Source: Burkholderiales bacterium (lineage in GTDB: Bacteria > Pseudomonadota > Gammaproteobacteria > Burkholderiales > Burkholderiaceae_C). Taken from it: DNA of 64,000 bases. Position numbers and translations under genes: made by a program. The stretch is from the NCBI GenBank assembly GCA_016191525.1, contig JACPOK010000033.1:248001-312000 (forward strand), read 5' to 3'. The notes below the pieces were generated by a model, which saw only the letters and a list, made by a program, of their open reading frames with translations, did not search any database and was not told the origin of the DNA. How positions within the stretch are numbered: the stretch's first letter is position 1; the number at the start of each line of letters is the position of its first letter. Positions 22,298 through 30,517 of the stretch are shown piece after piece.

Positions 22298-23072
22298 TCA
22301 GGTCCACCCAGGCCGGCGCGTGGTCGCTGGCGCCCTCCTGCCCGCGCACCCAGGCGTCCACGCCCGCACCCACGAGTGCCGGCGCCAGTTCGGCGTTCAG
22401 CAGCAGGTGGTCGATGCGCAAGCCCGCGTTGCGCTGCCAGTGCTGGCGGAAGTAGTCCCAGAAGGTATAGGCCGGCTCCTCGGGGTGCAGGTGGCGGATG
22501 GAATCGGTCCACCCTTGCGCCAGCAGGCGCTGGTAGCACTCGCGGCTTTCGGGCTGCAGCAGCGCGTCCTTGCGCCAGGACTTGGGGTTGTAGATGTCGA
22601 AGTCGGTCGGCACCACGTTGTAGTCGCCGCACATCACCACAGAGTGGCCGGACTTGTACAGCGAAGCCGCGTGCCGGATCAGCCGCTCGAACCAGGCCAG
22701 CTTGTAGTCGAACTTGGGGCCCGGCTGCGGGTTGCCATTGGGCAGGTAAAGGCAGGCCACGACGATGCCGTGCACGGCGGCCTCCAGGTAGCGGCTGTGG
22801 TCGTCACCGGGGTCGCCGGGCAGCTCGCGGCGGATGGCCACAGGCTCGACGCCCCGGGCCAGGATGGCCACCCCGTTCCACGAGCGCTGGCCCTTCCACA
22901 GGGCGTGGTAGCCCGCCTCCAGCAGTTCATGCCGGGGAAAGGCCGTGTCCAGCGCTTTCAGCTCCTGCAGGCAGGCCACGTCGGGTTGCTCGCGATCCAG
23001 CCATTCAAGCAGGCGCGGCAGGCGGCTCTTGATGCCGTTGACGTTGTAGGTGGCGACGCGCAGCGTCCCCAT
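22281..23072 (-). CDS. xth: Exodeoxyribonuclease III
   Basis: The 263-residue EEP-fold nuclease acts in base-excision repair (AP endonuclease, 3'-5' exonuclease). Family motifs are TYNVNGIKSRLPRLLEWL, CLQELKALD with the metal-binding Glu, the GDYNVVPTDFDIYNP region, and SDHAPAWVDL with the catalytic Asp-His pair. The last codons and the stop are contributed by a 44-base interspersed repeat. It is flanked by signalling genes on the same strand but is functionally unrelated. Confidence 0.94.
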   Translation of the reverse strand: MGTLRVATYNVNGIKSRLPRLLEWLDREQPDVACLQELKALDTAFPRHELLEAGYHALWKGQRSWNGVAILARGVEPVAIRRELPGDPGDDHSRYLEAAVHGIVVACLYLPNGNPQPGPKFDYKLAWFERLIRHAASLYKSGHSVVMCGDYNVVPTDFDIYNPKSWRKDALLQPESRECYQRLLAQGWTDSIRHLHPEEPAYTFWDYFRQHWQRNAGLRIDHLLLNAELAPALVGAGVDAWVRGQEGASDHAPAWVDLMLSRR

Positions 23073-23080
23073 TGCACGGG

Positions 23081-23560
23081 TCAGGAAGCGACCAGGTTGG
23101 TGGTGATGCCGAAGCGGGGTTGGGGCCGCGAGGATTCGCCGGCCGGCTCCGTGTAGGCGGGCGCCGCTACAGGGATGCGGAGCACTCCGGCTTCTGACTC
23201 CACCATGCAGTATTCCATCAGCTCGGAGATCTCGGTGGCGCGGTCGAACACCCGGTCGCAGCCCAACACCCGGCAGCGGGTGCGGGCCATGGCGTCGGCC
23301 GAGGCCGTCCAGACAATGACCTTCTGGTGCGGCAGGCGGTCGGCCAGCGCGGCCACCACGCGGTAGCCCGAGCCGTTGGCGCCCAGCTGCAGGTCGATGA
23401 TGGCGACGTTCCAGTCGTTGTCGGGGTTGGTCAGCCAGGCAATGGCGGCTTCCTCACCGGCGGCGCTTCCGACGGTAGTGACACCGGCCAGTTCGGCCAG
23501 CGCCTCGACCAGCGTGCCGGTGGCGTCCAGGTTGTCCTCGACCACAAAACCTTTGAACAT
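23081..23560 (-). CDS. Single-domain response regulator with C-terminal tail
   Basis: This 159-residue protein has a receiver domain: GFVVEDNLDATG with the acidic pair and AIIDLQLGANGSGYRV with the acceptor Asp. The Thr is in VIVWTASADA. The usual conserved Lys position reads FDRATE, so signalling may be altered. A Pro-rich tail of about 40 residues follows. I chose the ATG at 23560 because the receiver begins there and GGAG precedes it; a longer frame opens at 23611. It is a possible partner of the nearby histidine kinase. Confidence 0.8.
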   Translation of the reverse strand: MFKGFVVEDNLDATGTLVEALAELAGVTTVGSAAGEEAAIAWLTNPDNDWNVAIIDLQLGANGSGYRVVAALADRLPHQKVIVWTASADAMARTRCRVLGCDRVFDRATEISELMEYCMVESEAGVLRIPVAAPAYTEPAGESSRPQPRFGITTNLVAS

Positions 23561-23612
23561 GGGGTACTGCTCCGCTTTAAGTTTCCTGACCCTATGGTCA
23601 CCAGCCATCACA

Positions 23613-23633
23613 GCTCCGTGTGTAGGACGGAGC
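23613..23633. promoter_or_regulatory. Perfect hairpin GCTCCGT/ACGGAGC containing GTAGGAC, upstream of the receiver gene
   Basis: A 7-base perfect stem with a 7-base loop lies 53 bases upstream of the receiver gene start. It spans the recurring GTAGGAC word (23623-23629). It may be an operator or part of the 5' leader. Confidence 0.4.
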
Positions 23634-23655
23634 CGTAACTTTCTATGCCGGAGCG

Positions 23656-24015
23656 TTACTGAAAGCTAAGCAGTGGCAGCACGGCCATCTCGATGCGCAG
23701 CCAGGCGGCCCTGACTGCGGGACGGGCTTCGTCCCAGCTCAGCCGTGAGTCGCCCTTGATGCGCAGCCAGTTGGCGCAAAGGGACGTTTCGGCTTCGTCG
23801 AAAGGGCCGCCGTACTGTGCGCAGCCGCTGTAGCCGACGCAGTAGGCAGGCGCGTAGTCTTCGTAGTCGTAGTCGGCGCGGAAATAGGGCTCCTTCCAGT
23901 GCGCCTGCGCCCAGTGCCGGTCTTCGGCGCCGGCGTTGTAGCTGCGGCGGTTCTTTTGCGGGGTCTCGTCAACGAGGTCTTCGAGCTCGTACTCGCTGCT
24001 GTCTGCGAACGCCAT
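23656..24015 (-). CDS. Hypothetical acidic, aromatic-rich protein
   Basis: The 119-residue protein is rich in Asp, Glu, Tyr and Trp (for example EPYFRADYDYEDYAPAY), with no signal peptide or membrane helix. Its C-terminal half (SRLSWDEARPAVRAAWLRIE) looks helical. A GGAG ribosome site precedes the ATG at 24015. I do not recognise a named family. It is divergent from the SGNH-like lipoprotein gene; a GTAGGAC word lies at 24102. Confidence 0.6.
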   Translation of the reverse strand: MAFADSSEYELEDLVDETPQKNRRSYNAGAEDRHWAQAHWKEPYFRADYDYEDYAPAYCVGYSGCAQYGGPFDEAETSLCANWLRIKGDSRLSWDEARPAVRAAWLRIEMAVLPLLSFQ

Positions 24016-24101
24016 GGCATTTCTCCGGAAGGTGGGTTAACCGCATCTCCCAACGCGGCCTTGTCTGGAAGACATGGTCGCCGCGGCGCGGGTGCTGCCG
24101 C

Positions 24102-24108
24102 GTAGGAC
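24102..24108. promoter_or_regulatory. GTAGGAC intergenic motif between divergent genes
   Basis: The heptamer GTAGGAC lies between the hypothetical gene ending its 5' side at 24015 and the lipoprotein start at 24182. It is identical to the words at 4228 and 23623. Confidence 0.3.
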
Positions 24109-24181
24109 GGGCCACCATGGAACGTGTCGGAGGCCAGCGGCGCTAGACTGGGCGGGCATCCCACAACACCAGGAGACATCC

Positions 24182-24997
24182 ATGCCGGCCTTCCCCACCG
24201 CTGCGCTTCGCAGCCTGCTTGCCGTTGCCCTCGTCACCCTCGCGGCGGGCTGTACCACGCCCCAGCCGCCCGCGGCGGCCATGGCGCCGGCGCCCGAGGT
24301 TCCCACCTCCTCGGTCTACATCGGCAACAGCTTCTTCTACTTCAACAATGGCATGCCCGGCCACGTGGGCCAGCTCATCGCCGCCGGCATGCCGGGCTTC
24401 CGGCACCGTTCAACCATGGTGACCATCAGCGGCTCGGGCATCGACTGGCACGACATGGATTCGTATTTCCGGCCCAACGCGCTGGGCAAGTACTCGTTCG
24501 ACGCCGCCAACAACGTGGTCTTCAACAAGATAGACCGGCTGTTCGACGTGGCGGTGATGATGGACTGCAGCCAGTGCCCCATCCATCCCCAGCTGAAAGG
24601 CGTGTTCACCGACTACGCGAAGAAGAACACCGAGATCGCGCGCAAGAACGGCGCCCGGCCGGTGTTCTTCATGTCCTGGGCCTACCAGGACAAGCCCGAG
24701 ATGACGGCGCAGCTGGCCCAGGCGTACACGCAAGCCGGCCGCGACAACAATGCGCTGGTCATTCCCGCCGGGCTGGCCTTCGCCCGCTCGGTGGCGCTGA
24801 AGCCCGAGCTGAACCTGTACATCGCCGACAAGCGCCACCCCAGCCTGGCCGGCACCTACCTGGCTGCCTGCACCACCTATGCGGTACTGTTCAAGCAGTC
24901 ACCGGTGGGATCGAGCTACACCGCCGGACTGGACCCGGCGACCGCAAGGCACCTGCAGTCGGTGGCCTGGGACACCGTGCAGGAATACAAGCGCTAG
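24182..24997 (+). CDS. SGNH-hydrolase-like lipoprotein
   Basis: The 271-residue protein has a lipoprotein signal (lipobox TLAAGC). The mature region starts with SVYIGNSFFYFNNGM, matching the GNS-type first block of SGNH enzymes, though the catalytic Ser context is atypical. The later DKRHPSLAGTYLAAC matches the Asp-x-x-His block that completes the triad. FFMSWAYQDKPEMTAQL lies between. An extracytoplasmic esterase or related activity is inferred. It converges with the GGDEF gene, sharing four bases. Confidence 0.72.
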   Translation: MPAFPTAALRSLLAVALVTLAAGCTTPQPPAAAMAPAPEVPTSSVYIGNSFFYFNNGMPGHVGQLIAAGMPGFRHRSTMVTISGSGIDWHDMDSYFRPNALGKYSFDAANNVVFNKIDRLFDVAVMMDCSQCPIHPQLKGVFTDYAKKNTEIARKNGARPVFFMSWAYQDKPEMTAQLAQAYTQAGRDNNALVIPAGLAFARSVALKPELNLYIADKRHPSLAGTYLAACTTYAVLFKQSPVGSSYTAGLDPATARHLQSVAWDTVQEYKR

Positions 24998-26259
24998 GGA
25001 GCGGAGCCGCCCAGGTCCCGCTCCCGCCTGCGCGGTGGGGGCACGTCGCTCACCGGCACTTCGGCGATCTGGTTGGCCGCCTGGTCGAACCAGGCGACAT
25101 GGCTGGCATAGCTCCACGCGGTGCGTGACATGGCGCGGGCCATGGTGACGGCCACCGAGGGCCGCATCTGCGGCGCCATGGTGGCCAGCACGCCGATGCC
25201 GATGCCCGCCACCCATTCGGCCTGGCCGGCCTCCATTCGCGCCGGCTCGCGGCTGGTGGACAGCTGTACCGGCCGGGCCAGCCGCACTGCGATCTGCCGG
25301 GCGATCTGGATCAGCCGCTGCGGGTCATCGGCATTGCGCGTCAGCAGCAGGAAGCCGTCGTCGCCCAGCCGGCCCATCTCCACGTTGCCCGGCATGCCGC
25401 GGCGCAGCCGCCCGGCGCAGACGAACAGCGCATGGTTCATGGCGGCGCGGCCATGCAGCTTCTCAAGCGCATAGAGGTTGCCGATCGACACCACGATGAC
25501 GCCCAGCGGCCGGACCTCGCCGTCGGTGCCGAAAAAGGCCGCACCCACCATCTGCCCGGTTTCGGCATGCGAGCGCATGCGGGTGACCGGGTCGTAGGCC
25601 GGGCCATGGGCCATCACCTCGCGCAGCTCGATCAGGTAGGAATAGCGCGACCACAGCGCCGAGGCCATGGTGGAGAGGTATGCCATGCCCGCCACGGCGC
25701 TGACGGCATGCAGCGGCCAGCTGACGATCTCGCCGTCCAGCGCGATCCAGCTCAGGCCCGACACCGCGATCAGCATGAAGAACACGCCCGACACCGCCAC
25801 CCAGGCGAGGCGGTCGCCCCGCACGGCGCTGCGCACGCACACGGCCAGCGCGCCGGCTCCCACGCACAGGGCCCAGCCCGAGCTGATGGCCAGCGCCTCG
25901 ATGGGGTCGAACAGCCAGCCGGCCAGCACCACGCCCAGCGCCAGCGCGACCAGCACCAGCCGCACCTTGCGGCCCAGGGGCGTGGAGCGCAGCAGCCCCA
26001 GCATCGACAGCAGCATCATTCCGAGGATGGTGGCGCTGATGGCCGCCACGTGGGCCAGGAGGCGCGCTTCCAGGGTGCGGTTGGGAATCGGCAGCCAGCC
26101 CAGGTAGGCGACCACGAAGAAGGCGGAGACCGCGGCCGACATGGCGGCGGAGAGTGCCACGCGGTGCGCCGACCGCGCGAAGGCGAACAGCGATGCGGCG
26201 AGCATCAGCCCCACGGTGCCGAAGAAGGCGCCCCAGAAGGCGATGGCCAGGATATCCAT
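24994..26259 (-). CDS. Seven-helix membrane protein with degenerate GGDEF domain
   Basis: About 421 residues. The first 220 form some seven hydrophobic helices. A GGDEF-type domain follows (YDPVTRMRSH at the start, VVSIGNLYALEKLHGR). The active-site loop reads RLGDDGF where an active diguanylate cyclase would have GG(D/E)EF, so catalysis is doubtful and a regulatory role is more likely. The C-terminal tail is basic and Pro-rich. I prefer the ATG at 26259; a GTG at 26292 would add eleven residues. It is divergent from argA. Confidence 0.78.
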   Translation of the reverse strand: MDILAIAFWGAFFGTVGLMLAASLFAFARSAHRVALSAAMSAAVSAFFVVAYLGWLPIPNRTLEARLLAHVAAISATILGMMLLSMLGLLRSTPLGRKVRLVLVALALGVVLAGWLFDPIEALAISSGWALCVGAGALAVCVRSAVRGDRLAWVAVSGVFFMLIAVSGLSWIALDGEIVSWPLHAVSAVAGMAYLSTMASALWSRYSYLIELREVMAHGPAYDPVTRMRSHAETGQMVGAAFFGTDGEVRPLGVIVVSIGNLYALEKLHGRAAMNHALFVCAGRLRRGMPGNVEMGRLGDDGFLLLTRNADDPQRLIQIARQIAVRLARPVQLSTSREPARMEAGQAEWVAGIGIGVLATMAPQMRPSVAVTMARAMSRTAWSYASHVAWFDQAANQIAEVPVSDVPPPRRRERDLGGSAP

Positions 26260-26307
26260 GGCCCAACGATACCGGGTTTCCGCCGCTTTCACTTACACTT
26301 TGCCGCG

Positions 26308-27657
26308 ATGTCCACCGTCTTCAACTTCACTTTCGTGCCGTGGTTCCGCTCGGTCGCGCCGTACATCCACACGCACCGGGGCAAGACTTTCGTGGTCGGC
26401 CTGGCGGGCGAAGCCATTGCCGCGGGCAAGCTGCACCACATCGCGCAGGACCTGGCGCTGATCCAGAGCATGGGCGTGAAGATCGTGCTGGTGCACGGTT
26501 TCCGCCCCCAGGTGAACGAGCAGCTCAAGGCCAAGGGGCACGAGGCGAGGTACTCGCACGGCATGCGCATCACCGACGAAGTGGCGCTGGATTCAGCCCA
26601 GGAGGCGGCCGGCCAGCTGCGCTACGAGATCGAGGCCGCCTTCAGCCAGGGCCTGCCCAACACGCCCATGGCCGGCTCCACGGTGCGGGTGATCTCCGGC
26701 AACTTCATCACCGCGCGGCCGGTCGGCGTGGTGGACGGCGTGGATTTCCAGCACTCGGGCCTGGTGCGCAAGGTGGACGTGGGGGGCATCACCCGCACGC
26801 TGGACTTCGGCGCCATGGTGCTGCTGTCGCCGTTCGGCTTCTCGCCCACCGGCGAGGCCTTCAACCTGACCATGGAAGAAGTGGCCACCAGCGTGGCCAT
26901 CGCACTGCAGGCCGACAAGCTGATCTTCCTGAGCGAAATTCCCGGCATCCGGATCAAGCCCGGCGAGCCCGAGGGCGAGGACAACCCCATCGACACCGAG
27001 CTGCCGCTGGCCACCGCCGAGCAATTGCTGGCCGGCCTGCCCAACGCGCAGCAGCCCACCGACACCGCCTTCTACCTGCAGCACTGCGTGAAGGCCTGCA
27101 AGGCCGGCGTGGAGCGCAGCCACATCCTGCCGTTCGCCACCGACGGCGCGCTGCTGCTGGAGGTATACGTGCACGACGGCATCGGCACCATGGTGATCGA
27201 CGAGAAGCTGGAAAGCCTGCGCGAGGCCACGGCCGACGACGTGGGCGGCATCCTGCAGCTGATCGAGCCGTTCGAAAAGGACGGCACCCTGGTCAAGCGC
27301 GACCGCACGGGCATCGAGCGCGACATCGCCAACTACACCATCATCGAACACGACGGCGTGATCTTCGCGTGCGCCGCGCTCTACCCCTTCCCCGAAGCAC
27401 GCACCGGCGAGATGGCCGCGCTGACCGTGTCGCCGCAAAGCCAGGGCCAGGGCGACGGCGAGAAAGTGCTCAAGCGCGTGGAGCAGCGGGCCCGTGCGAT
27501 GGGGCTGGACAGCATCTTCGTGCTCACCACCCGCACCATGCACTGGTTCCTGAAGCGCGGCTTCGTGCAGGTGGACCCCGACTGGCTGCCCGAGGCGCGC
27601 AAGCGCAAGTACAGCTGGGACCGCAAGAGCATGGTGTTCGTGAAGAAACTCACCTGA
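26308..27657 (+). CDS. argA: Amino-acid N-acetyltransferase (N-acetylglutamate synthase)
   Basis: The 449-residue enzyme makes N-acetyl-L-glutamate from glutamate and acetyl-CoA, the first step of arginine synthesis. The N-terminal amino-acid-kinase-like domain (KIVLVHGFRPQVNEQL, residues about 25-280) is the arginine-feedback module. The C-terminal GNAT domain (AALTVSPQSQGQGDGEKVLKR, with QGQGDG as the acetyl-CoA loop) carries catalysis. Length matches the classical ArgA. The start follows the conserved MSTVFNFTFVPWFR. A LysE exporter gene follows 10 bases downstream. Confidence 0.95.
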   Translation: MSTVFNFTFVPWFRSVAPYIHTHRGKTFVVGLAGEAIAAGKLHHIAQDLALIQSMGVKIVLVHGFRPQVNEQLKAKGHEARYSHGMRITDEVALDSAQEAAGQLRYEIEAAFSQGLPNTPMAGSTVRVISGNFITARPVGVVDGVDFQHSGLVRKVDVGGITRTLDFGAMVLLSPFGFSPTGEAFNLTMEEVATSVAIALQADKLIFLSEIPGIRIKPGEPEGEDNPIDTELPLATAEQLLAGLPNAQQPTDTAFYLQHCVKACKAGVERSHILPFATDGALLLEVYVHDGIGTMVIDEKLESLREATADDVGGILQLIEPFEKDGTLVKRDRTGIERDIANYTIIEHDGVIFACAALYPFPEARTGEMAALTVSPQSQGQGDGEKVLKRVEQRARAMGLDSIFVLTTRTMHWFLKRGFVQVDPDWLPEARKRKYSWDRKSMVFVKKLT

Positions 27658-27667
27658 GCGCCGGCCC

Positions 27668-28303
27668 ATGAGCATCATGACCCTGTTGCTGTTTTCGTTC
27701 GTGGCGCTGGTCGCCATCGCCACGCCGGGCCCCACCGTGCTGCTGGCCCTGTCCAACGGCTCGCGCTGGGGCGTGCGCCACGCCCTGCCCGGCATGTTCG
27801 GCGCGGTGCTGTCCGACTTCGTGCTGGTCGGCGCGGTGGCCCTGGGCCTGGGCGCGCTGCTGGCGGCTTCGGAATTCTGGTTCTCGGTGCTCAAGTGGGT
27901 GGGCGCGGCCTACCTCGCCTGGCTGGGCTTGCGCCTGCTGCGCTCCAAAGGCGGGCTGGAACTGCCGGCCGGTGCCACCGCGGGCGCAGTGGCACCCAGC
28001 GCGCGCTCGGTGTTCGTGAAGTCCTTCCTGGTGGCGGTGACCAACCCCAAGGGCTACATCTTCTGCTCGGCCCTGCTGCCGCAGTTCATCGACCCTGCCG
28101 CGCCGCAGGCCGCGCAGTACGTCACCATCGCGCTGGTGTTCGCCTTCCTCGATTTCTCGGTGATGTTCGGCTATGCCTTCACCGGCGCGAAGGCGGTGCG
28201 GCTGCTGAAATCCTCCGCCGCCCGATGGCTCGACCGCGCCTGCGGCGGTGCCTTGCTGGCGCTGGCCGGCTCCCTGGCTTTCTACCGCCGCGCCAATTCC
28301 TGA
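27668..28303 (+). CDS. LysE/RhtB-family amino-acid exporter
   Basis: The 211-residue inner-membrane protein has about six helices and the family motif VAIATPGPTVLLALSNGSRWG near the N-terminus. VTNPKGYIFCSALLPQFI lies in the middle. Substrates are usually amino acids or homoserine lactones. It lies 10 bases after argA, probably in one transcript, hinting at arginine or another basic or neutral amino acid, but specificity cannot be read from sequence. Confidence 0.92.
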   Translation: MSIMTLLLFSFVALVAIATPGPTVLLALSNGSRWGVRHALPGMFGAVLSDFVLVGAVALGLGALLAASEFWFSVLKWVGAAYLAWLGLRLLRSKGGLELPAGATAGAVAPSARSVFVKSFLVAVTNPKGYIFCSALLPQFIDPAAPQAAQYVTIALVFAFLDFSVMFGYAFTGAKAVRLLKSSAARWLDRACGGALLALAGSLAFYRRANS

Positions 28304-28310
28304 GTCCTAC
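28304..28310. promoter_or_regulatory. GTCCTAC intergenic motif directly after the LysE stop
   Basis: GTCCTAC begins at the base after the LysE stop codon, 57 bases upstream of the erythromycin-esterase-like gene. It is the reverse complement of the word at 4228, 23623 and 24102. Confidence 0.3.
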
Positions 28311-28366
28311 AGCACAGACGAAGCGGTCTGACAGAAGCGCCCTGCCTTCGCGCTTAAGTTGGCGCG

Positions 28367-29707
28367 ATGGACCTGAAGCTCAAGCGCCCTGCCGATGACG
28401 CGCTGCTGGACAGGCTGAGGCCGCACCAGCAGCCCCTGGACAATCACGACGGCCTGCTCGGCCTGATCGGCAACGCACGTTTTGCGCTGATCGGCGAGGC
28501 TTCGCATGGCACGCATGAGTTCTATGCCGAACGAGCCACCATCACCAGGCGGCTGATCCTGGAAAAAGGCTTCAACGCGGTTGCTGTGGAAGCCGACTGG
28601 CCGGATGCCTGGCGCGTCAACCGCTATGTCCGGGGCCTCGGTGACGATGCGGATGCGAACGCGGCACTGGGCGGCTTTCTGCGCTTTCCCACCTGGATGT
28701 GGCGCAACACCGTGGTGCGGGATTTTGTCGAGTGGCTGCGCACGCACAACAGCGGCCTGCCGCCTTCGCGCCGGGTGGGCTTCTACGGAATCGACCTGTA
28801 CAGCCTGTTCACGTCCATCCAGGCGGTGCTGGCCTACCTGGACCGGGTAGACCCGGAAGGCGCCGCCCTGGCCCGCTCACGCTATGCGTGCTTCGACCAC
28901 GCGCACGAGGACAGCCAGGCCTATGGGCAGGCCACCGCCTTCGGCCTGAAGCCGGGCTGCGAAGACGAGGCCGTGAAGCAGTTGCGTGAGATGAACGCTC
29001 GCGCCGCCTCCATCGCCCGCACGCCCGGCCTGGAGCGCGACGAAGCCTTCTTCGCGCAGCAGAATGCCCGGCTGGTGCGCAACGCCGAGGAGTACTACCG
29101 CAGCATGTTCCGCGGCCGCGTATCGTCCTGGAACCTGCGTGACGGCCACATGGTGGAAACGCTGCAGGCGCTGGACGGGCACCTCGCGCTGCACGGCGTT
29201 GCGCCCCGCGTCGCGGTATGGGCCCACAACTCGCACCTGGGCGACGCCTGCGCCACCGAAATGGGCGAGATGGGCGAGTGGAACGTGGGCCAGCTGATGC
29301 GCGACCGCTTCGGCGACGCCGCCGTGCTGGTGGGCTTCAGCACCCATCACGGCAGTGTCACGGCTGCCTCGCAGTGGGACGCCCCGGCGGAGCACAAGCG
29401 CGTCGTCGACGGACTGCCAGGCAGCTTTGAAGACCTGTTCCACCGCACCGGGCAGGCGCGCTTCTGGCTGCAACTGCGCGGCAACGGCGCGCTGGGCGAT
29501 GCGCTGCAGGAGCGGCGCCTGCAGCGGGCCATCGGCGTGATCTACCAGCCCCGCACCGAACGCCAGAGCCACTATTTCCACACCCGCCTGCCTGCCCAGT
29601 TCGACGCGATGATCCACCTGGACGAGACCCATGCCCTGCAGCCGCTGGACCCACCGGGCAACTGGCCCGGGCGTGAGGCGCCAGAAACTTATCCGTCAGG
29701 CCTGTAA
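28367..29707 (+). CDS. Erythromycin-esterase-family protein
   Basis: The 446-residue protein shows the family hallmarks IGEASHGTHEFYAERATITRRLI, VAVEADWPDAWRVNRYV, NLRDGHMVETL and VWAHNSHLGDA; the conserved His and Glu residues of EreA-type enzymes lie in these. Close chromosomal relatives are not proven macrolide esterases and may hydrolyse other esters or be stress proteins. A GTCCTAC word lies upstream. The next gene starts 24 bases downstream. Confidence 0.88.
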   Translation: MDLKLKRPADDALLDRLRPHQQPLDNHDGLLGLIGNARFALIGEASHGTHEFYAERATITRRLILEKGFNAVAVEADWPDAWRVNRYVRGLGDDADANAALGGFLRFPTWMWRNTVVRDFVEWLRTHNSGLPPSRRVGFYGIDLYSLFTSIQAVLAYLDRVDPEGAALARSRYACFDHAHEDSQAYGQATAFGLKPGCEDEAVKQLREMNARAASIARTPGLERDEAFFAQQNARLVRNAEEYYRSMFRGRVSSWNLRDGHMVETLQALDGHLALHGVAPRVAVWAHNSHLGDACATEMGEMGEWNVGQLMRDRFGDAAVLVGFSTHHGSVTAASQWDAPAEHKRVVDGLPGSFEDLFHRTGQARFWLQLRGNGALGDALQERRLQRAIGVIYQPRTERQSHYFHTRLPAQFDAMIHLDETHALQPLDPPGNWPGREAPETYPSGL

Positions 29708-29731
29708 CCGCATGCCCGCCCGCGCGACGGT

Positions 29732-30517
29732 ATGCTTGGGCCCGTGAGCCTGGACACCATCCCGACCCCAGCCGCATTGCGCGGCGCGCGCCAAGGCATC
29801 GAGGTGGCATGGGCGCGCGACACCGCCGAGGTGCGCGAGGCCCAGCGGCTGCGCCACGAGGTGTTTGCGAATGAGCTTGGCGCACGCCTGCAGACGCCCG
29901 TTCCCCACCACGACATAGACCGTTACGACGATTTCTGCGAGCACCTGCTGGTGCGCGAGGCCGCTGGCGGCGAGGTGATAGGCACCTACCGCCTGCTGAC
30001 CCCCGGGCAGGCGCGCCGCACCGGCGGCACCTACTGCGACAACGAATTCGACCTGGGGCCGCTGGCGCATTTGCGCCCTCGCATGGTCGAGCTGGGCCGC
30101 AGCTGCGTGCACCGCGACCACCGGCACGGCGGCGTGATCCTGGCCCTGTGGACCGCGCTGGCGGAGTTCATGATCCGCAACGACCTGGACACCATGATCG
30201 GCTGCGCGAGCATCCCCATGCGCGATACCGAAGAAAGCACAGCGGGGCTGGCGGCCGCCAGCATCTGGCAGCAGGTGCGGCACACCCATCTGGCCGGTCC
30301 GGCGTGGCAGGTGGCGCCGCACCACCCCCTGCCCGTGGAAGGCCTGCCCGTGCTGGAAGTGGAGCCGCCGGCGCTGATCAAGGGCTACCTGCGCCTGGGC
30401 GCCAAGGTGCTGGGCCCGCCGGCCTGGGACGCGCAGTTCAACACCGCCGACCTGCCCATGATGATGCGCATGGCCGACCTGCCCCCGCGCTACCGCCGCG
30501 CCGCCAGCGGTGGCTGA
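29732..30517 (+). CDS. GNAT-fold N-acyltransferase (OlsB / AHL-synthase-like)
   Basis: The 261-residue protein resembles ornithine N-acyltransferase OlsB and autoinducer-synthase-like GNATs: RLRHEVFANELGARL, GTYRLLTPGQARR, VELGRSCVHRDHRHGGVI and GCASIPM. OlsB transfers a 3-hydroxyacyl chain to the alpha-amine of ornithine as the first step of ornithine lipid synthesis; no olsA follows. Instead its 3' end overlaps an ATP-grasp gene by eight bases, so the two are translationally coupled and probably act on the same molecule. Confidence 0.8.
   Translation: MLGPVSLDTIPTPAALRGARQGIEVAWARDTAEVREAQRLRHEVFANELGARLQTPVPHHDIDRYDDFCEHLLVREAAGGEVIGTYRLLTPGQARRTGGTYCDNEFDLGPLAHLRPRMVELGRSCVHRDHRHGGVILALWTALAEFMIRNDLDTMIGCASIPMRDTEESTAGLAAASIWQQVRHTHLAGPAWQVAPHHPLPVEGLPVLEVEPPALIKGYLRLGAKVLGPPAWDAQFNTADLPMMMRMADLPPRYRRAASGG

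Noticed and set aside
25432..26307. Long N-terminal extension of argA
   Set aside because: The open frame upstream is antisense to the GGDEF gene. The conserved ArgA N-terminus begins at the ATG at 26308.
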